This document shows, one piece after another, positions 1 to 11,164 of a stretch of DNA of 64,000 nucleotides; position 1 is the stretch's first letter; the number at the start of each line of letters is the position of its first letter. The DNA is from Theileria orientalis strain Shintoku. Lineage: Eukaryota; Apicomplexa; Aconoidasida; Piroplasmida; Theileriidae. The position numbers and the translations under genes were made by a program. The stretch is taken from contig NC_025261.1 of the NCBI RefSeq assembly GCF_000740895.1, forward strand, positions 1,798,001 to 1,862,000, written 5' to 3'. The notes below the pieces were generated by a model. That model worked only from the letters and a program-made list of their open reading frames with translations, searched no databases and was not told the DNA's origin.

Positions 1-799
1 CAGAGCGCGTGGTAGCGTCTTTCATTTCTCGACCACCACTCGCTCAACTTATTTTTGTGTCTGAATTTACGTTAGTTTCCATTACGTGATATTAGTGCTT
101 AATTATACCAAATACACTAGTAATTAACAAGTTCCAGTACACATACTGTCAACCACTGGCACCATGGCTACTTATCTACTCTTAAATGTACACCTTACTT
201 ATAAACACTCACCTCATCAAGCGTTCGTTGTAGAACTGGTGTATGGTAAACAACTTTACATACTGCTGCGTACTCGTTGTCGACTCGTACGATTTAACCA
301 GATTCCTCAAAAGATTCGAATATGAGCTTATTCGCCTCGATGCCTTGAGCCGAAACTAAAAATTGGTGTCAACATACATTAGTCAATTTACAACATCAGC
401 TGGTTAAATCGCGCATAATTACCTAAGAATAGCAGGAATATCTAAGGGGTGTTGGGTCAGCGTCCGACACCCATCGGTCTAAATACTCCTTAATAAAGGG
501 TAAATAAAAGTTACTTTATGAATCGAATAATGTGTAGTTAAATCAGCATTTGAAATGTGAAAAAGCTCCTCCAAATTTGAATCCAACTGCTTCAACTCGT
601 GAATTAAATTGTCAATCAGTGATTCCTCACTTAATTTTTTATTCTTCTCATTGAAAACATTACTTAAACCAGATTTATACGAGTTCATGGCTGTAAAAAC
701 GCGAACGACTGCCTCTGGTGTTAAAAACAAGAAAAAAACCAAATGTAAAACAAAATAATACCCACAAATTTTCCACACAGCCGCCTTGACTGGCCTCAA
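1..799 (-). CDS. Membrane/coiled-coil protein, partial at left edge
   Basis: Three exons are visible (515-799, 213-355, 1-60), joined in consistent phases by GTAACT...TTTAG and GTGAGT...TTCAG introns. The gene runs off the left edge, so the C-terminus is missing. The first visible exon starts at a TTTTTAG acceptor with a TTG codon, so the true start lies in an upstream exon I could not fix; an ATGTGTTTTCGG|GTGTAC exon near 920 is one possibility. The product has one hydrophobic segment near its visible start (GYYFVLHLVFFLFL), then a charged, probably helical stretch rich in Lys, Glu and Leu, then a basic region ending NERRYHAL. I do not recognise the family. It is probably a single-pass membrane protein with a coiled-coil body. 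Confidence 0.6.
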
Positions 800-1556
800 C
801 TAAAAATTTTACTGCCGGAAACCACAATAAAAAGATGAAAGCCCCTTGAAATTAGCGATAATTGGCTGTAGCTAACAAGGATTAGCCGGAAACTAAGATA
901 GCCTTTTGGTACACCCGAAAACACATCCACTCTCTTTACCTCCGAAACAACTAATCTATCTTTCGAATAATAGCCTACCAGTACTAGTAGTTTATTGCAT
1001 AGTAGCTCAAAGGGTCGGTCTATCGGTTAGCCAATGCTCGGCCTGAACTGAGCTACGAGTGGCCCTTACAAGGGGTGCAGTGAATATGCAGTTAGGTGGA
1101 TTAAAAATATCAATAGCGGACGGCTACGCCTAGACGCCCATGTGGATACCAGATAAATAAACGGAGCGGCGAGTAGAATCCAGGGATAAGAAGCCGATAC
1201 TAGAAGTTTGATGTATACTTCGATAATGGGCAAAGTCCGCTCCCAACCACTGAAACTACGGCCAAAACTGCCAACTTGCCAATTTTAGACACCATTAGTA
1301 AATTTTAACACCGGATGTCGGTTAATTATTCGATTGAATTTGTTCAATTGGCCAATTATTTCCTCTGCGACTGTCCACGCCCATTTTCTCCTGGGTTGGC
1401 GTTTAATTTTCGCGTTTAATTTTTTTAAATTGTCGCCGGCACCTGTCATTACTAACTACTGATAAATATTTGACTCAAAATAAGCGTGAACATTCGTTAA
1501 AAACTATATTAGCTTCCACGTTCAATTGTCTGATACACACTCGTCCGCTAAGGAGG
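800..1556. other. Intergenic, no complete gene seen
   Basis: This 0.75-kb stretch lies upstream of the left-edge minus gene and downstream of the coiled-coil gene that ends at 1557. It should hold the missing 5' exon and promoter of the left-edge gene. Stops are frequent in all frames and I see no repeat or RNA gene. Confidence 0.5.
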
Positions 1557-2864
1557 CTACTCCTGGCCTACTGCTCCAGCATTGTGGGCGTCGAACACGT
1601 CGTAGAGATCCTAAACGGAAGTTAAGTGGACGATAAGCGCACCTTAACGGCAAGACAGTCGTTGATATTGACAATGTAGTCGTTCAGCACAGTGTTGAGG
1701 AGCTGTTTCCGGTCGTTCCACATCTGCTGATTCTCATTGTATATTTGTAACAGCAAGTTCATCTTGTTCCTGTTGTCCATCTACGAATGAGTCAGTGACA
1801 ATAACGGGTATTGGTAGTATGGATGGTAGTGAGAGTTGCTTAGCACTGATAACTAGCAAATGTGTAAATGAAAAGTACAATCTGCTCCTCGGATTCCTTC
1901 TTCAGCTCCCTCAAGTCATTGTAGTAAATCTGCTTCATCATCTGCTCCATTTTAAAATAGTCGTCAGAGCTTCTTTTGATCCTCTCTTGAAGCTGACTAA
2001 TCTGCTCATTGGCCAGTTTTAACTTGGATGCAAGTACAACGTTGTCATAGTAGTTTATGGCCCTTTTTTCCATAATCTAAAGGCACATTATGAGAAATAG
2101 TGATGGAATTGACCGCATAACTAGTCGAAATGATAAAGGAGTGGGCGTATACAGTGAGTTGTGGGAGCTTAGAAGAACTTACCTTTGTTTTCACTGGGTC
2201 ACCTTGGTCTAAAGAACAACCAAAGTTGGGAGAAATAGGGCCTGATTGTTAATTATTAATGAGTTATTTAAAGGTTGTAAGTGTTAGATGGTAATCGAAT
2301 GTTAAGTAAAGTGGAGCGAAAAGAGTTAATTGACAAGAAATGATACTCACTTAAACTGATTAAATCGTCAATTTCGCCCAGTAACTCATCGACTTCTCCA
2401 CTGCCGCTAATAACGAGTTAGATGTTATAAATGGTTAACGCGTTAGAGATCAAATGTGTATAAATTTACTTGCTCAAGTTGACCTAAATAATATTGGGTA
2501 CAGCTAAGCTAGTCGGCAATAACGGCCACCGAATAATAAATAACTGATGTTATCGGTAAGATAAATGTTACTTAGATTAAACTGTTACATATACTAGTTG
2601 ACAATCTAAAATACATACTTCTTCCGTGTTTATGTCGAATGTTTCTTGGTCATTTCCTTCAGGTTGGCCGTTTCGGTCCGTTTGTTCCTCTTTTTTGACC
2701 ATTAAATTCTCATTTTTTTCCACAACCTGCATTCATTTGTGAATTTTTGCTATTTGTTAGTTATTTCAGGCCTATTTGGACTTGAATACCTTAGAGTAGC
2801 AGTCGATGTACTCCCCCAACATATTGAACTGTCTACAGGTATTTATGTCATAAAACTTGTTCAT
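1557..2864 (-). CDS. Coiled-coil protein, 222 aa, eight exons including a microexon
   Basis: Exons read from the start are 2790-2864, 2619-2726, 2470-2483, 2351-2406, 2183-2208, 1879-2076, 1643-1780 and 1557-1610. All introns are GT-AG and the joined frame stays open to TAG, giving 222 residues. The third exon is only 14 nt (VNLSN junction) and the last intron only 32 nt. The protein starts MNKFYDINTCRQF, has an acidic stretch (ELLGEIDDLI) and then a long heptad-like helix from about residue 95 to 180 (NEQISQLQERIKRS, ELKKESEEQ). There is no signal peptide or membrane segment. I do not recognise the family; it is probably a structural or complex-assembly subunit. Phase consistency across seven introns makes the model strong even though the function is unknown. 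Confidence 0.75.
2470..2483 (-). other. 14-nt microexon
   Basis: The segment lies between TATTTAG and GTAAATTT and supplies the two extra bases needed to keep the frame between the exons at 2619-2726 and 2351-2406. Without it the next exon reads into TGA. The encoded junction is VNLSN. Confidence 0.7.
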
Positions 2865-3165
2865 TTTAGCATAAGTTCACTACACATCAAATTTATAAAC
2901 AATTTACGATACGAGTGACACACGATGTACTAGTTTTTAGTGCTAAAATAATGTCATCTAGTGTATGCATTGAATTGCACATCTTTCCCCGAACCGGCCA
3001 CCAGCGAGAGTGTAATAAGTAAATTACCCGTGATATGAGTGGAATAATCAGATTATTCGGTCGTTAAAGTGAATTGGTGCCAATTTGATGGGTGTACGAT
3101 TGGTCAAAGCGCTGTAGCGAATGACGTTAGGCACTGTCTACACAACGAGCCACCTCTGGCGGCGA

Positions 3166-6040
3166 CTACACGGGTTCCGTTGACTGGTGGACGCTCATGT
3201 TGTCCAGCTGATTCAGTACCTGCAGCTGTCGTTTAATATACCCAGGAATCGAGTACATAGAGAACCCTAAACAGCCATTAGCAATTCAACTGACGCGCAC
3301 AGCCTAACTGCATATCTATGTAGCGGTGTGCAGCTAAACCGTACCTAGCGTGTTGTAAAAGTGGCCTGACTCGTAGGGATTGGCAAAGGAGGGCCTGTTG
3401 TCCAAGGGCATGTCGTTGTTGTAAATGTCAAAGTTGTCGTAGCTGGTGATGCTGAGGGCCTCGTCGAGGTGACGATTTATCCACACGCCGCCAACCTGCA
3501 CCTTGTCGTTGGCGTAAACGGGTTCAGAGGAGTGAATGGACCTGTCGCTGCTGCGGGCGTCGACCTGGACGTGCGTGGAGTCGAAACTGCTGCTGCCACT
3601 GCTTACCGTCCTCCATCCAAGTGCGCCATTGGTCTGACCCACTAACCCGGGGTAATTGGGGTGGGCGCCCCCGTGCTCAGACTTGACTGGAGCAGAATGC
3701 ATACTGGGTCCAAAGCCATTGACCATGGCGCCACTGGCGGCGAGAGAGCCGTGGGTTTTCCCGCCCAGTAAGGTCGTTCTGTGGCCGGGGGCAAACGGGC
3801 CGTCATCCCTGAGCACGTTGGCGCTCCCGAGACCCGCTGGGACGCCGGCTGCCGGCCTACCTGAGCTCTCAGGCGTAGCTCCCGGTGCGTCAGAGACACT
3901 AGAGCCCCCAACGGCACCGTCGACGCCCTTGGCGCGGTGGCCGTCGAGCGTCAGGTAGTAGCGATCAATCCAAATGCGTCCTCCGCGTCCCACCCTCCGG
4001 GAGAGGCGCATCTTCTTATAGCTTTCCGCTTCCGGCAAGTCAGTGCCCTTGTCCCCCATGACATTACGCTCCACGAGGTCAAACTTAATCTTATTCCCAC
4101 CAGACTCGTCACTAAAAATCATGTAAGCACGTGGTCCTGGCGATCCTTACTTCTGTTAGCTACCTACTACCTAATAGAACTGGGACGCGGGCACGGCACC
4201 CAGCTTATCTATGTACATGTGACCATAGGTAACTACGTGTCAACAAATAACTACTGGCGAAACAGCATTAGTAGTTATCCGTATTAGCTATAAATTTACA
4301 TGGAACTGGACTTTTTCTTCCTAATGGAGCGCGACTTCTTAATGTCGAGTATGCAGTTCCAAAATGGGCACGTGTAGGTCGGATCGATTAGTTCATTGCG
4401 TTTTTGGTCAAAGAGCACAATGTCCAATTCTGCCAGAATCAGCTTCTTTTCGTCCCTTTGTCTCATTTTGCTCAATATTTTAAGGACCTGAAAGTAAATT
4501 AGAGCAAATATACAGTGTGCATATCCACCAAATAGTATATGACTAGGAGTCAATATGACCATTGATAATGGTACTATTACCACCCATAGTACCACTAGTG
4601 GTATAGCTAACTATATAACCACAATTAGCGTTGGTATTACTACCGTAACCAGTATTAACTATTAGTAGTAGTGGTAGTAGCTAGTTATATAACCGTGTTA
4701 ATAACGATGTAAAGATGAACATACCCTCTTAAATCCATCGATCAAATGGTATAGATATTGTACATTTTCGGCTTGAGTCCTCCTAGACCTTCTCAACAAC
4801 ATTTTATCCTTGGCTCGGGGCCTGAACAGGGCCAGCGGCGATGCGTCACTAGGACATGTTTGGGGCCACAGGTGTCTTATCAATGGAAAGCCAAACTCGT
4901 TTCTCCTCCGAACCCAGTGCTGTGCATAAATTAGTGGTGTTAAATGCTATCTAAATAGTCGACTAGATAGGAAAATACCGCGTGGACTTCCCTGAGGATG
5001 TATGCTGGCACTGAAATACCGTTTTCCCTTGCAACAAGGAGACCTAAGGGGCGTTAACGTGACTTATGGCTACTGATGTTACCACTAATATAATTGGATT
5101 CTTAAAGAAAACGTATGTAGCGTGGCTAAAATACCTAGTTCGTATGAAAAGGGCTTGCTGGAGTGACACTGTGCGGACGCCTTTTCGAGTATGTCCATGA
5201 TAATCAGGAAGTCGTTCTAAACAATAGTCATTTGTTTTCATAGAGTCATTGATAGTATTGACTAGCTGGCTGTAGTATTCACTAGTTAAGGGCAAAGTAA
5301 CATACGGTGTTCAACTGTAGGTCAGAGCATCTTGAGTTAAAATTGTCGATAAACGCCTTGTCCTCTTTGAAGAGGTTATAGTGAACCATAGTGTTATCCG
5401 ATAACTTCAAACCAGGCACCCTGAATATCATTATGCACACACATTTATGTATGCTATAAGGCCAATAACTGACGTAAGTGTTAACTATACTACCACTAAT
5501 TGGATCACTGTACTGTGAACCGGACAAAGCATATAGCTAATTTTAAGCAACTATCTGTCAGTGACTGCAGAAAGTGGCTAATTCGTAAACTTACGTCACT
5601 CTGGTCTGTATGTATCTGATGTATCTTGGCGGAATTGTAAAAGGATAGCACTTTGCGTTCTCGTCTTTGAACAAAACAGTGGGAGGCACTTGAATCTTCT
5701 TCTTCACGTTATCGTTTATCGGCTTCGTACGATTCGCGTTCGAGGGCTTTGAGTGCACCACGAAGTCGATGAGCGAGTTGATGTCGTCCATGGTGTCCGT
5801 GGCAGCGCCGTCCCGTTGCGTGTTCTACATATAAGTCGATGAAGGTAGGCGTAAAGATCTCCAATTAGCAAGGGTTACGCTACTTATACAACAAAATAAA
5901 TAACTATATTGTGCAATATGCAGCTGCAAACTTACTATAAATTTGTCAAAATCCGATCTCGTCCTAATAATTTTCAGCTCCTTGGTCAAGTCGATCGTCT
6001 TAACCTTACGAGCCGGTCCGGTCTGGATCTTTCCTGGCAT
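3166..6040 (-). CDS. EPL1: Enhancer of polycomb-like protein (EPL1), 615 aa
   Basis: EPL1/E(Pc) proteins are scaffold subunits of NuA4-type histone acetyltransferase complexes in the nucleus. Nine exons (5936-6040, 5595-5824, 5306-5420, 5135-5216, 4979-5043, 4725-4919, 4300-4487, 3345-4111, 3166-3266) total 1848 nt, exactly 616 codons. The order of motifs fits the family: IPPRYIRYIQTRV (about 100-112), an acidic spacer, a helix NDFLIIMDILEKAS, then VHAHWVRRRNEF, LALFRPRAKDKMLLRRSRR and a basic helix (KILSKMRQRDEKKLILAELD). After a 188-nt intron the frame continues into RRVGRGGRIWIDR (about 366-378), which resembles the conserved VGRGG box of E(Pc) proteins. I therefore join 3166-4122 to the upstream exons although each part could be mistaken for a separate gene. 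The ATG at 6040 is used; an upstream TTG is rejected. The C-terminal third is Gly/Ser-rich and probably disordered. Confidence 0.8.
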
Positions 6041-6560
6041 TTTAGGCAATATAAATAATTTTTTACACGTTCCAACTATCAGAAGTCCAACAGATATAAT
6101 ACCTTGTCAGTCTCAGTGAATCGGTTGGACATAGAGGGCTATTTAATCAAAAAATTGGTCAATTAAGTAGCAAACAGGTAGCTTTTATCGGCCACGATGT
6201 TTTGATGCCTATATGTTAGGTTAAACGGTGCAAAGAAAGGGTAAGAACGGGCGAGGCGAGAAATTGATGCTCGACACACCCCCCATTAAAGGCACAGATA
6301 CAATCAGCTGTTATTAGTTTTAAGATATTTTTTAACTCGGCCTACGTGATTTAAATGCCCTTAATCGTTCGTGAGCACTAGTATCTTTGCTTAAAAGTAT
6401 ATCTAATATCTTGATCCCCCCTTATTTTCGCCTCGACCAGGCCATATGCCCATTAGTCCACCTCGGTCCTTATTTTAACTTAATCCACAAAGATTTGTCG
6501 TATATTCATACACATAAACTAAAAACATGTAAACACTTATAAAATAGAGATTAGAATCTT
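6041..6560. other. Intergenic, upstream of EPL1
   Basis: This 520-bp stretch carries the EPL1 5' flank and the 3' flank of the minus-strand gene that ends at 6561. No open frame, repeat or RNA gene is supported. Confidence 0.5.
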
Positions 6561-6998
6561 TTACACACGATTAAGGGATTCCATGGTGTGTGGAATTTCA
6601 TTGCCTACTCCATCGACAGATTTATAGACAAATATTTTAGTAGATTCAAAGTCCTTCTTTGCCACACCACTTGAAGCCATTTTATCTGTGCCTTTGGTGG
6701 CCACGTAGTGGTTGCTAGAAGTGGTACTAGGGGTGCCACTGTTGCTGAGCGTTTGAGGGTCCGAGGTTTCAGAGTGCTTTAATTTTTCACCAGACGAGTT
6801 CGCAGTGGTAGCCTTAGACATAGCGTCACCAGTGTTGCTATCGGCCTGTGATTTCCCCTGTTCAGTAGCCTCGCCATCAGTAGCGGTCTTTGAAAAGCTG
6901 CGCAGTTTCTTAACTTTAGATTTATAAAACAGTTTTTGAAAAATGATGCTCAAATAGGCCATACACGATAGTCCAGAAAAGATGACCTTATACCTCAT
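6561..6998 (-). CDS. Small membrane-anchored or secreted protein, 145 aa
   Basis: A single-exon frame with an ATG start. Residues 5-24 are hydrophobic (VIFSGLSCMAYLSIIF), followed by a basic cluster (YKSKVKKLR) and then a Ser/Thr/Gly-rich, probably disordered region (about 40-115). This fits a signal anchor with the low-complexity tail outside the membrane, or a signal peptide. The C-terminus (FVYKSVDGVGNEIPHTMESL) is more ordered in composition. There is no FAINT module and I do not recognise the family. It is divergent from the 70-aa gene at 7592 across a 593-bp AT-rich spacer. Confidence 0.6.
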   Translation of the reverse strand: MRYKVIFSGLSCMAYLSIIFQKLFYKSKVKKLRSFSKTATDGEATEQGKSQADSNTGDAMSKATTANSSGEKLKHSETSDPQTLSNSGTPSTTSSNHYVATKGTDKMASSGVAKKDFESTKIFVYKSVDGVGNEIPHTMESLNRV

Positions 6999-7591
6999 TG
7001 TCAGATAAGAGAGTTGATCTAGAGATTTCAGTCAGATGAATAAAAACGATTATCCACTAAGTTGGTCAGAAAACAGTCGGTAATATTTAAAAATATATCC
7101 TAAAAGCCAATTTAGTCCATATTGAACAATAGAATCCGTCAGTCACTTTAAACGAGAGCCTGGAACAGTGACCTGCACACATGACCGTACGAAACCATAA
7201 TACATCGATAATTCAGATCAAACACAATTAAAAATTGTCAAACAGACGTCAATATTGAATAATGTGTATTAATTAGAGGAAATTGTGGAATTATAAAGGT
7301 TCACTGAAACGTAGTAAATTAACGTAAAATATCCGAAATATGAGGTGAAATATTAAGAAATTGTATAATATTTTCAAAAATAGGAAAAAATAAAAGGTTT
7401 TCTATAGAATCTGGTTAGTGACGAAATATTGGCATGTGAAATATATCGATGAATAAATTTTTCGCGTATTACAAAAACTGATAAAAAAATTCATCCGGTA
7501 GCAAATCAGTAACTAAAATGTCAACTAAATAAAAAGAGAGTAAATAAAATAATAATCTGAGAAAAAAAAGGAAAGACCTAAAAAGGCAGCT
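6999..7591. other. AT-rich divergent intergenic region
   Basis: The region lies between the minus gene starting at 6998 and the plus frame starting at 7592, so it probably contains promoters for both. It is AT-rich with several short A tracts. I see no gene and no clear repeat. Confidence 0.5.
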
Positions 7592-7804
7592 ATGGAAGGT
7601 GTGGCAAAGATTCCCAGTGAAATAGGGAACTTGGGATTTGAGAACACAAAAAAAATTATAAAGTGGTGGATAGATTTGAATTTAGACCCGCATATGGAAT
7701 CGAATATATTTACACATCATAAAACGCTGGAATTGGCAGAAAAAATCTCGCAACAGTCAAACACCCAGTTCTACAGGGATATGGAGGATCGCATATCATA
7801 TTAG
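7592..7804 (+). CDS. Small hypothetical protein, 70 aa
   Basis: A complete ATG-to-TAG frame of 70 codons, MEGVAKIPSEIGNLGFEN and onward, ending EDRISY. It has no signal peptide and no membrane segment; the composition is that of a compact helical protein (KKIIKWWIDLNLD, KTLELAEKISQQ). It lies 188 nt upstream of USP39 on the same strand. I do not recognise it. It could also be an exon of a longer gene. Coding status is moderately supported by composition only. Confidence 0.45.
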   Translation: MEGVAKIPSEIGNLGFENTKKIIKWWIDLNLDPHMESNIFTHHKTLELAEKISQQSNTQFYRDMEDRISY

Positions 7805-7992
7805 ACTAAAAGTTTATAAGTAAAATAAAGTAACAGTTGTTCCAATAAATAAAAAGGCGAACAGAGGTAAATTGACCTTGAAACATGAAATAAGATCGCG
7901 GCTTACCCACACAATGGACCTTTCAAGTAACTAAAAAGGCACAAATATAAAAGAGTAGACTGGATTCTATCGATATTCAGTAAACAGAGTAA

Positions 7993-10900
7993 ATGGCAAG
8001 GTCGCCAAAAAGAAGAACGGCCGCAAGGTCACCAACAAAGTCAGGGTCAAAGTCACCAATAAAATCGGTTACGAAGAGTGTTAGTAAAACAATGGGTAAA
8101 TTGGTGAATAAAATAGGAAAAAAACTAGTTAAGAATGAAGAAAATGAGGAGGAAAAGGTAGAAGTTGTAATGGAATCCACAGATAAAGTGGAAGCTCCCA
8201 ATGTACACGATTCGGAAAGGAACGTGACCGAAAATGGTAAAGTTGAGAAAAAATCAATGCAAAATGGTGTGTATAAGAAATGTTTAGAATTTAGTTAGAT
8301 AAGTGGAGGCGGAGGTGGGAAGTAATGTAAGTTTAGAGAGGAAGTGCCCGTACCTGGGAACAATCAACAGGCACCTGCTGGATTTCGACTTTGAAAAGGT
8401 GTGCTCAATCACGCTGACAAACATACACGTGTACGCATGCCTAGTTTGCGGAAAGTACTTTCAAGGTATTAAGCATAGATAGATTGTGTTGACCGGGGAA
8501 AGGAATAGATAAGAGTGTTGACTGTATGATATAAAGATAGATCAGCCGTAGTCAAAGCAGATGTGAAGTGACACGGATGTTTAGGCAGAGGAAAGAACAC
8601 ACACTGTTACACGCACGCACTGGAGGAGTGCCACTACCTGTTCATGAACTTGGAAGACTGCAAAGTGTACTGCATACCGGAAAACTACCTGGTGGAGGAC
8701 GCATCGCTGGACGACATAAAGGTAAAAGGAGTAGTTAGACGTGGAGGAATGCTGAGTAAGCAGGGCTAATGAATTTACAGTATTTTCTGAAGCCATCGTA
8801 CACGAGAAAGGACGTAGAGTTGCTGAAAACACAAGTGACCTACGGAAAGGCGCTGGATGGAACGGATTTCATACCAGGTAACAATAAGCTAAGATGATAA
8901 TTAAAAAATAAAAATAACAACACTAATACCAATAGCAATAACATAACAATAACTAGTATAGTAGATAGATAAATGAGTGTTTAAGTGGTTAATTGACTAG
9001 TTATTAGTATTTGGCAGTTGCTAATTGAGTTACAGGTTGTATTGGACTCAATAATCTGAAGAAAACTGACTACTTCAATGTGATCATACAGGTATAAGCA
9101 AGCTATATGGTCAAAGAATGACAATGTTAAGTAGTTAATTGGGTTAAAATATAAAAAGTATACTAAATGATACAATATGATATTATATGATATAACAATG
9201 TAATATGATACGATTTGTACAACAATGTAATATGATACGATTTGATACTATACAATATAATGTGATATAATACAACAATATAATGATACAACAATATGAT
9301 ATAATATAATTAAATGCTAAGACCAGTAGCTGATAGCAATGACAGTTGATGGCACTAACACTGATGTAGATGATGTGTGTTGTAACGCCACTGAGAGACC
9401 TGTTTTTGCTGTTCGACGTGAACAAAGTGCAGCCGCCAGACGCAGTAATAACGACAATGGTGCAGCTGATAAGGAAGATATTCAACACGAGGAACTTCAA
9501 AGGAATAGTGTCGCCACACGAGTTTGTACAGGTACGCAATTAAAAGAAGACCAGCAATGGTTGCCAGTACGAGTTACTAATACCAGATAACTAGTTGCAA
9601 CCAGTGCCGATACTAGTTAGTACTAATAGTGTATAATGGTGGTTATACCACTATTGGCACCACTGGTAATGCTAGTAATGGTTGCCAACATTTAGTGGCG
9701 GCAATATAGTAATTGCTAGTGGCATCTAGCTCTATAGTGGCCATATAGTTAGTAGTAGAAAGCAAAAACATTTGAACACCAACAAGATAATTATAGTCGG
9801 TGGGAGTGGCGTCCAACGGAGTGTATAAAATAGGAGTGCAATCAGACCCAGCGTCGCTGTTCTCATGGCTACTGGCACGAATACACCAGAAGTTACAGAA
9901 TAGAAACACGAAGGGTAAGTAGATTTGAGAAGACTAGCACCTATTAAGAGTTAAGCATGAAGATTGAAGAGTTAATAACATGCAGAGAGTGTGGTCACGA
10001 GGGCATTTGGAGGAGAGTTGTTGGTGAAGACACTGAGAGGCACTAGGTGGGAGTCGGAAAGAAAACCATTCAGGTATAAATAGGCTGCTGACATAGCTAG
10101 TTACCAGTTGGGTAGTTACTACTAGTAATACTAGGTGTACACTAGGTGGTGGTAGGTAGATAGTAAGGGCCGTTACTAGTGGTGGTATAAACTAATTAAG
10201 GCAGTGTGTAATACACATGCAAGTATATGCTGAGCAACGTTTAGGATGCTGACACTGGTGGTGCCAGAAGCGCCGATATTTAAAGACTCAATGGACACGA
10301 ACGCAATACCGCAAGTGCCAATCTTTGACCTTCTGGCAAAATACGACGGAAAAATGGAATCAGTAAACACACAGGGAGAAGTGGCGAAATATAAGCTGTC
10401 AAAGCTGCCAGAGTACCTGGTGCTGGTAATCAAAAGGTTCACAAAAAACAACTTCTTCCTGGAAAAAAATCCAACCATAGTGTCATTTCCAATGAAAAAC
10501 CTGGACCTGAGCGAATGTAAGCGACGACTAAATAGCTTTAAGCAAGTGACAGTAGTTATAAATGGGAGCTTGTTAGTTAAAAGCATATGTGTAGTGGCTT
10601 GGTAGATAGAAAATGTTAATAAAAGTGGATACCAATAAGTAAACATGAAAACTAATAAATTAGTAGACATGGTGGAAGGAGGAAGTCAAGGAGGAGGAAA
10701 CGGAGGAAGTGGACAGAGTACAAAATATGACCTAATATGTAACATAAGCCACGAAGGGACGCCGAAAGGAGGCACATTTAAAGTGCAAGTGTACCACACA
10801 CCCTCAAACAACTGGTTCCAAATGGAGGATCTGCTAGTAACGTCAATACTGCCACAACAAGTAGCACTAACAGGTAAGAATAATATAAAAAAAGTAAAAA

Positions 10901-11060
10901 GAAATATTAAATCGAAGGAAAAAGGAAAAATTATAATAAATAAAAGAAAAAAATAATAAAAATAAAAATAATAAAAATAAAATTAGAATCGTATCTACAA
11001 GTGTATAAACGACAACAAATGGGGGAGGCCGAAGAGGAGTTGGACATTTTTTCATCCTAG
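7993..11060 (+). CDS. USP39: USP39/Sad1, tri-snRNP ubiquitin-protease-like splicing factor, 548 aa
   Basis: USP39 (Sad1 in yeast) keeps the U4/U6.U5 tri-snRNP assembled for pre-mRNA splicing. Eleven exons (7993-8266, 8304-8465, 8585-8721, 8781-8877, 9036-9091, 9370-9531, 9797-9914, 9986-10073, 10245-10516, 10667-10873, 10987-11060) sum to 549 codons; human USP39 is about 565 aa. The basic, Ser-rich N-terminus (ARSPKRRTAARSPTKSG) is joined by a 37-nt intron to the zinc-finger UBP domain (KCPYLGTINRHLLDFDFEKV, YACLVCGKYFQG). The USP fold follows (GCIGLNNLKKTDYFNVIIQ, VTPLRDLFLLFD, NFKGIVSPHEF, VIKRFTKNNFFLEKNPTI, KYDLICNISHEG). The catalytic Cys position is Asp in NNLKKTDYF and the His box reads NNWFQMED, so it should be enzymatically dead like its relatives. 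A Gly-rich insert (about 460-480) is local. Confidence 0.93.
9170..9310. repeat. AT-rich imperfect repeats in a USP39 intron
   Basis: The intron between the exons ending 9091 and starting 9370 contains repeated variants of CAATGTAATATGATACGATT and ACAACAATATAATGATA. It contributes nothing to the coding frame. Confidence 0.6.
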
Positions 11061-11164
11061 AAAAATTGAAAAATAAATTTTAATTCCAAAAAATATGTGA
11101 TAAATAAGAGTGTGTGTGTCCAAGAGGAGTAAAAATAGGAATATATGGGAAGAGAAGGTACAAA

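Noticed and set aside
3937..4287. Plus-strand 116-codon frame
   Set aside because: Antisense to the EPL1 exon carrying the VGRGG box and its upstream intron.
5044..5295. Minus-strand frame beginning near SEYYSQLVNTIND as an EPL1 exon
   Set aside because: The other frame of the same interval gives NDFLIIMDILEKAS with correct phase on both sides, fitting EPL1; this frame does not splice in phase.
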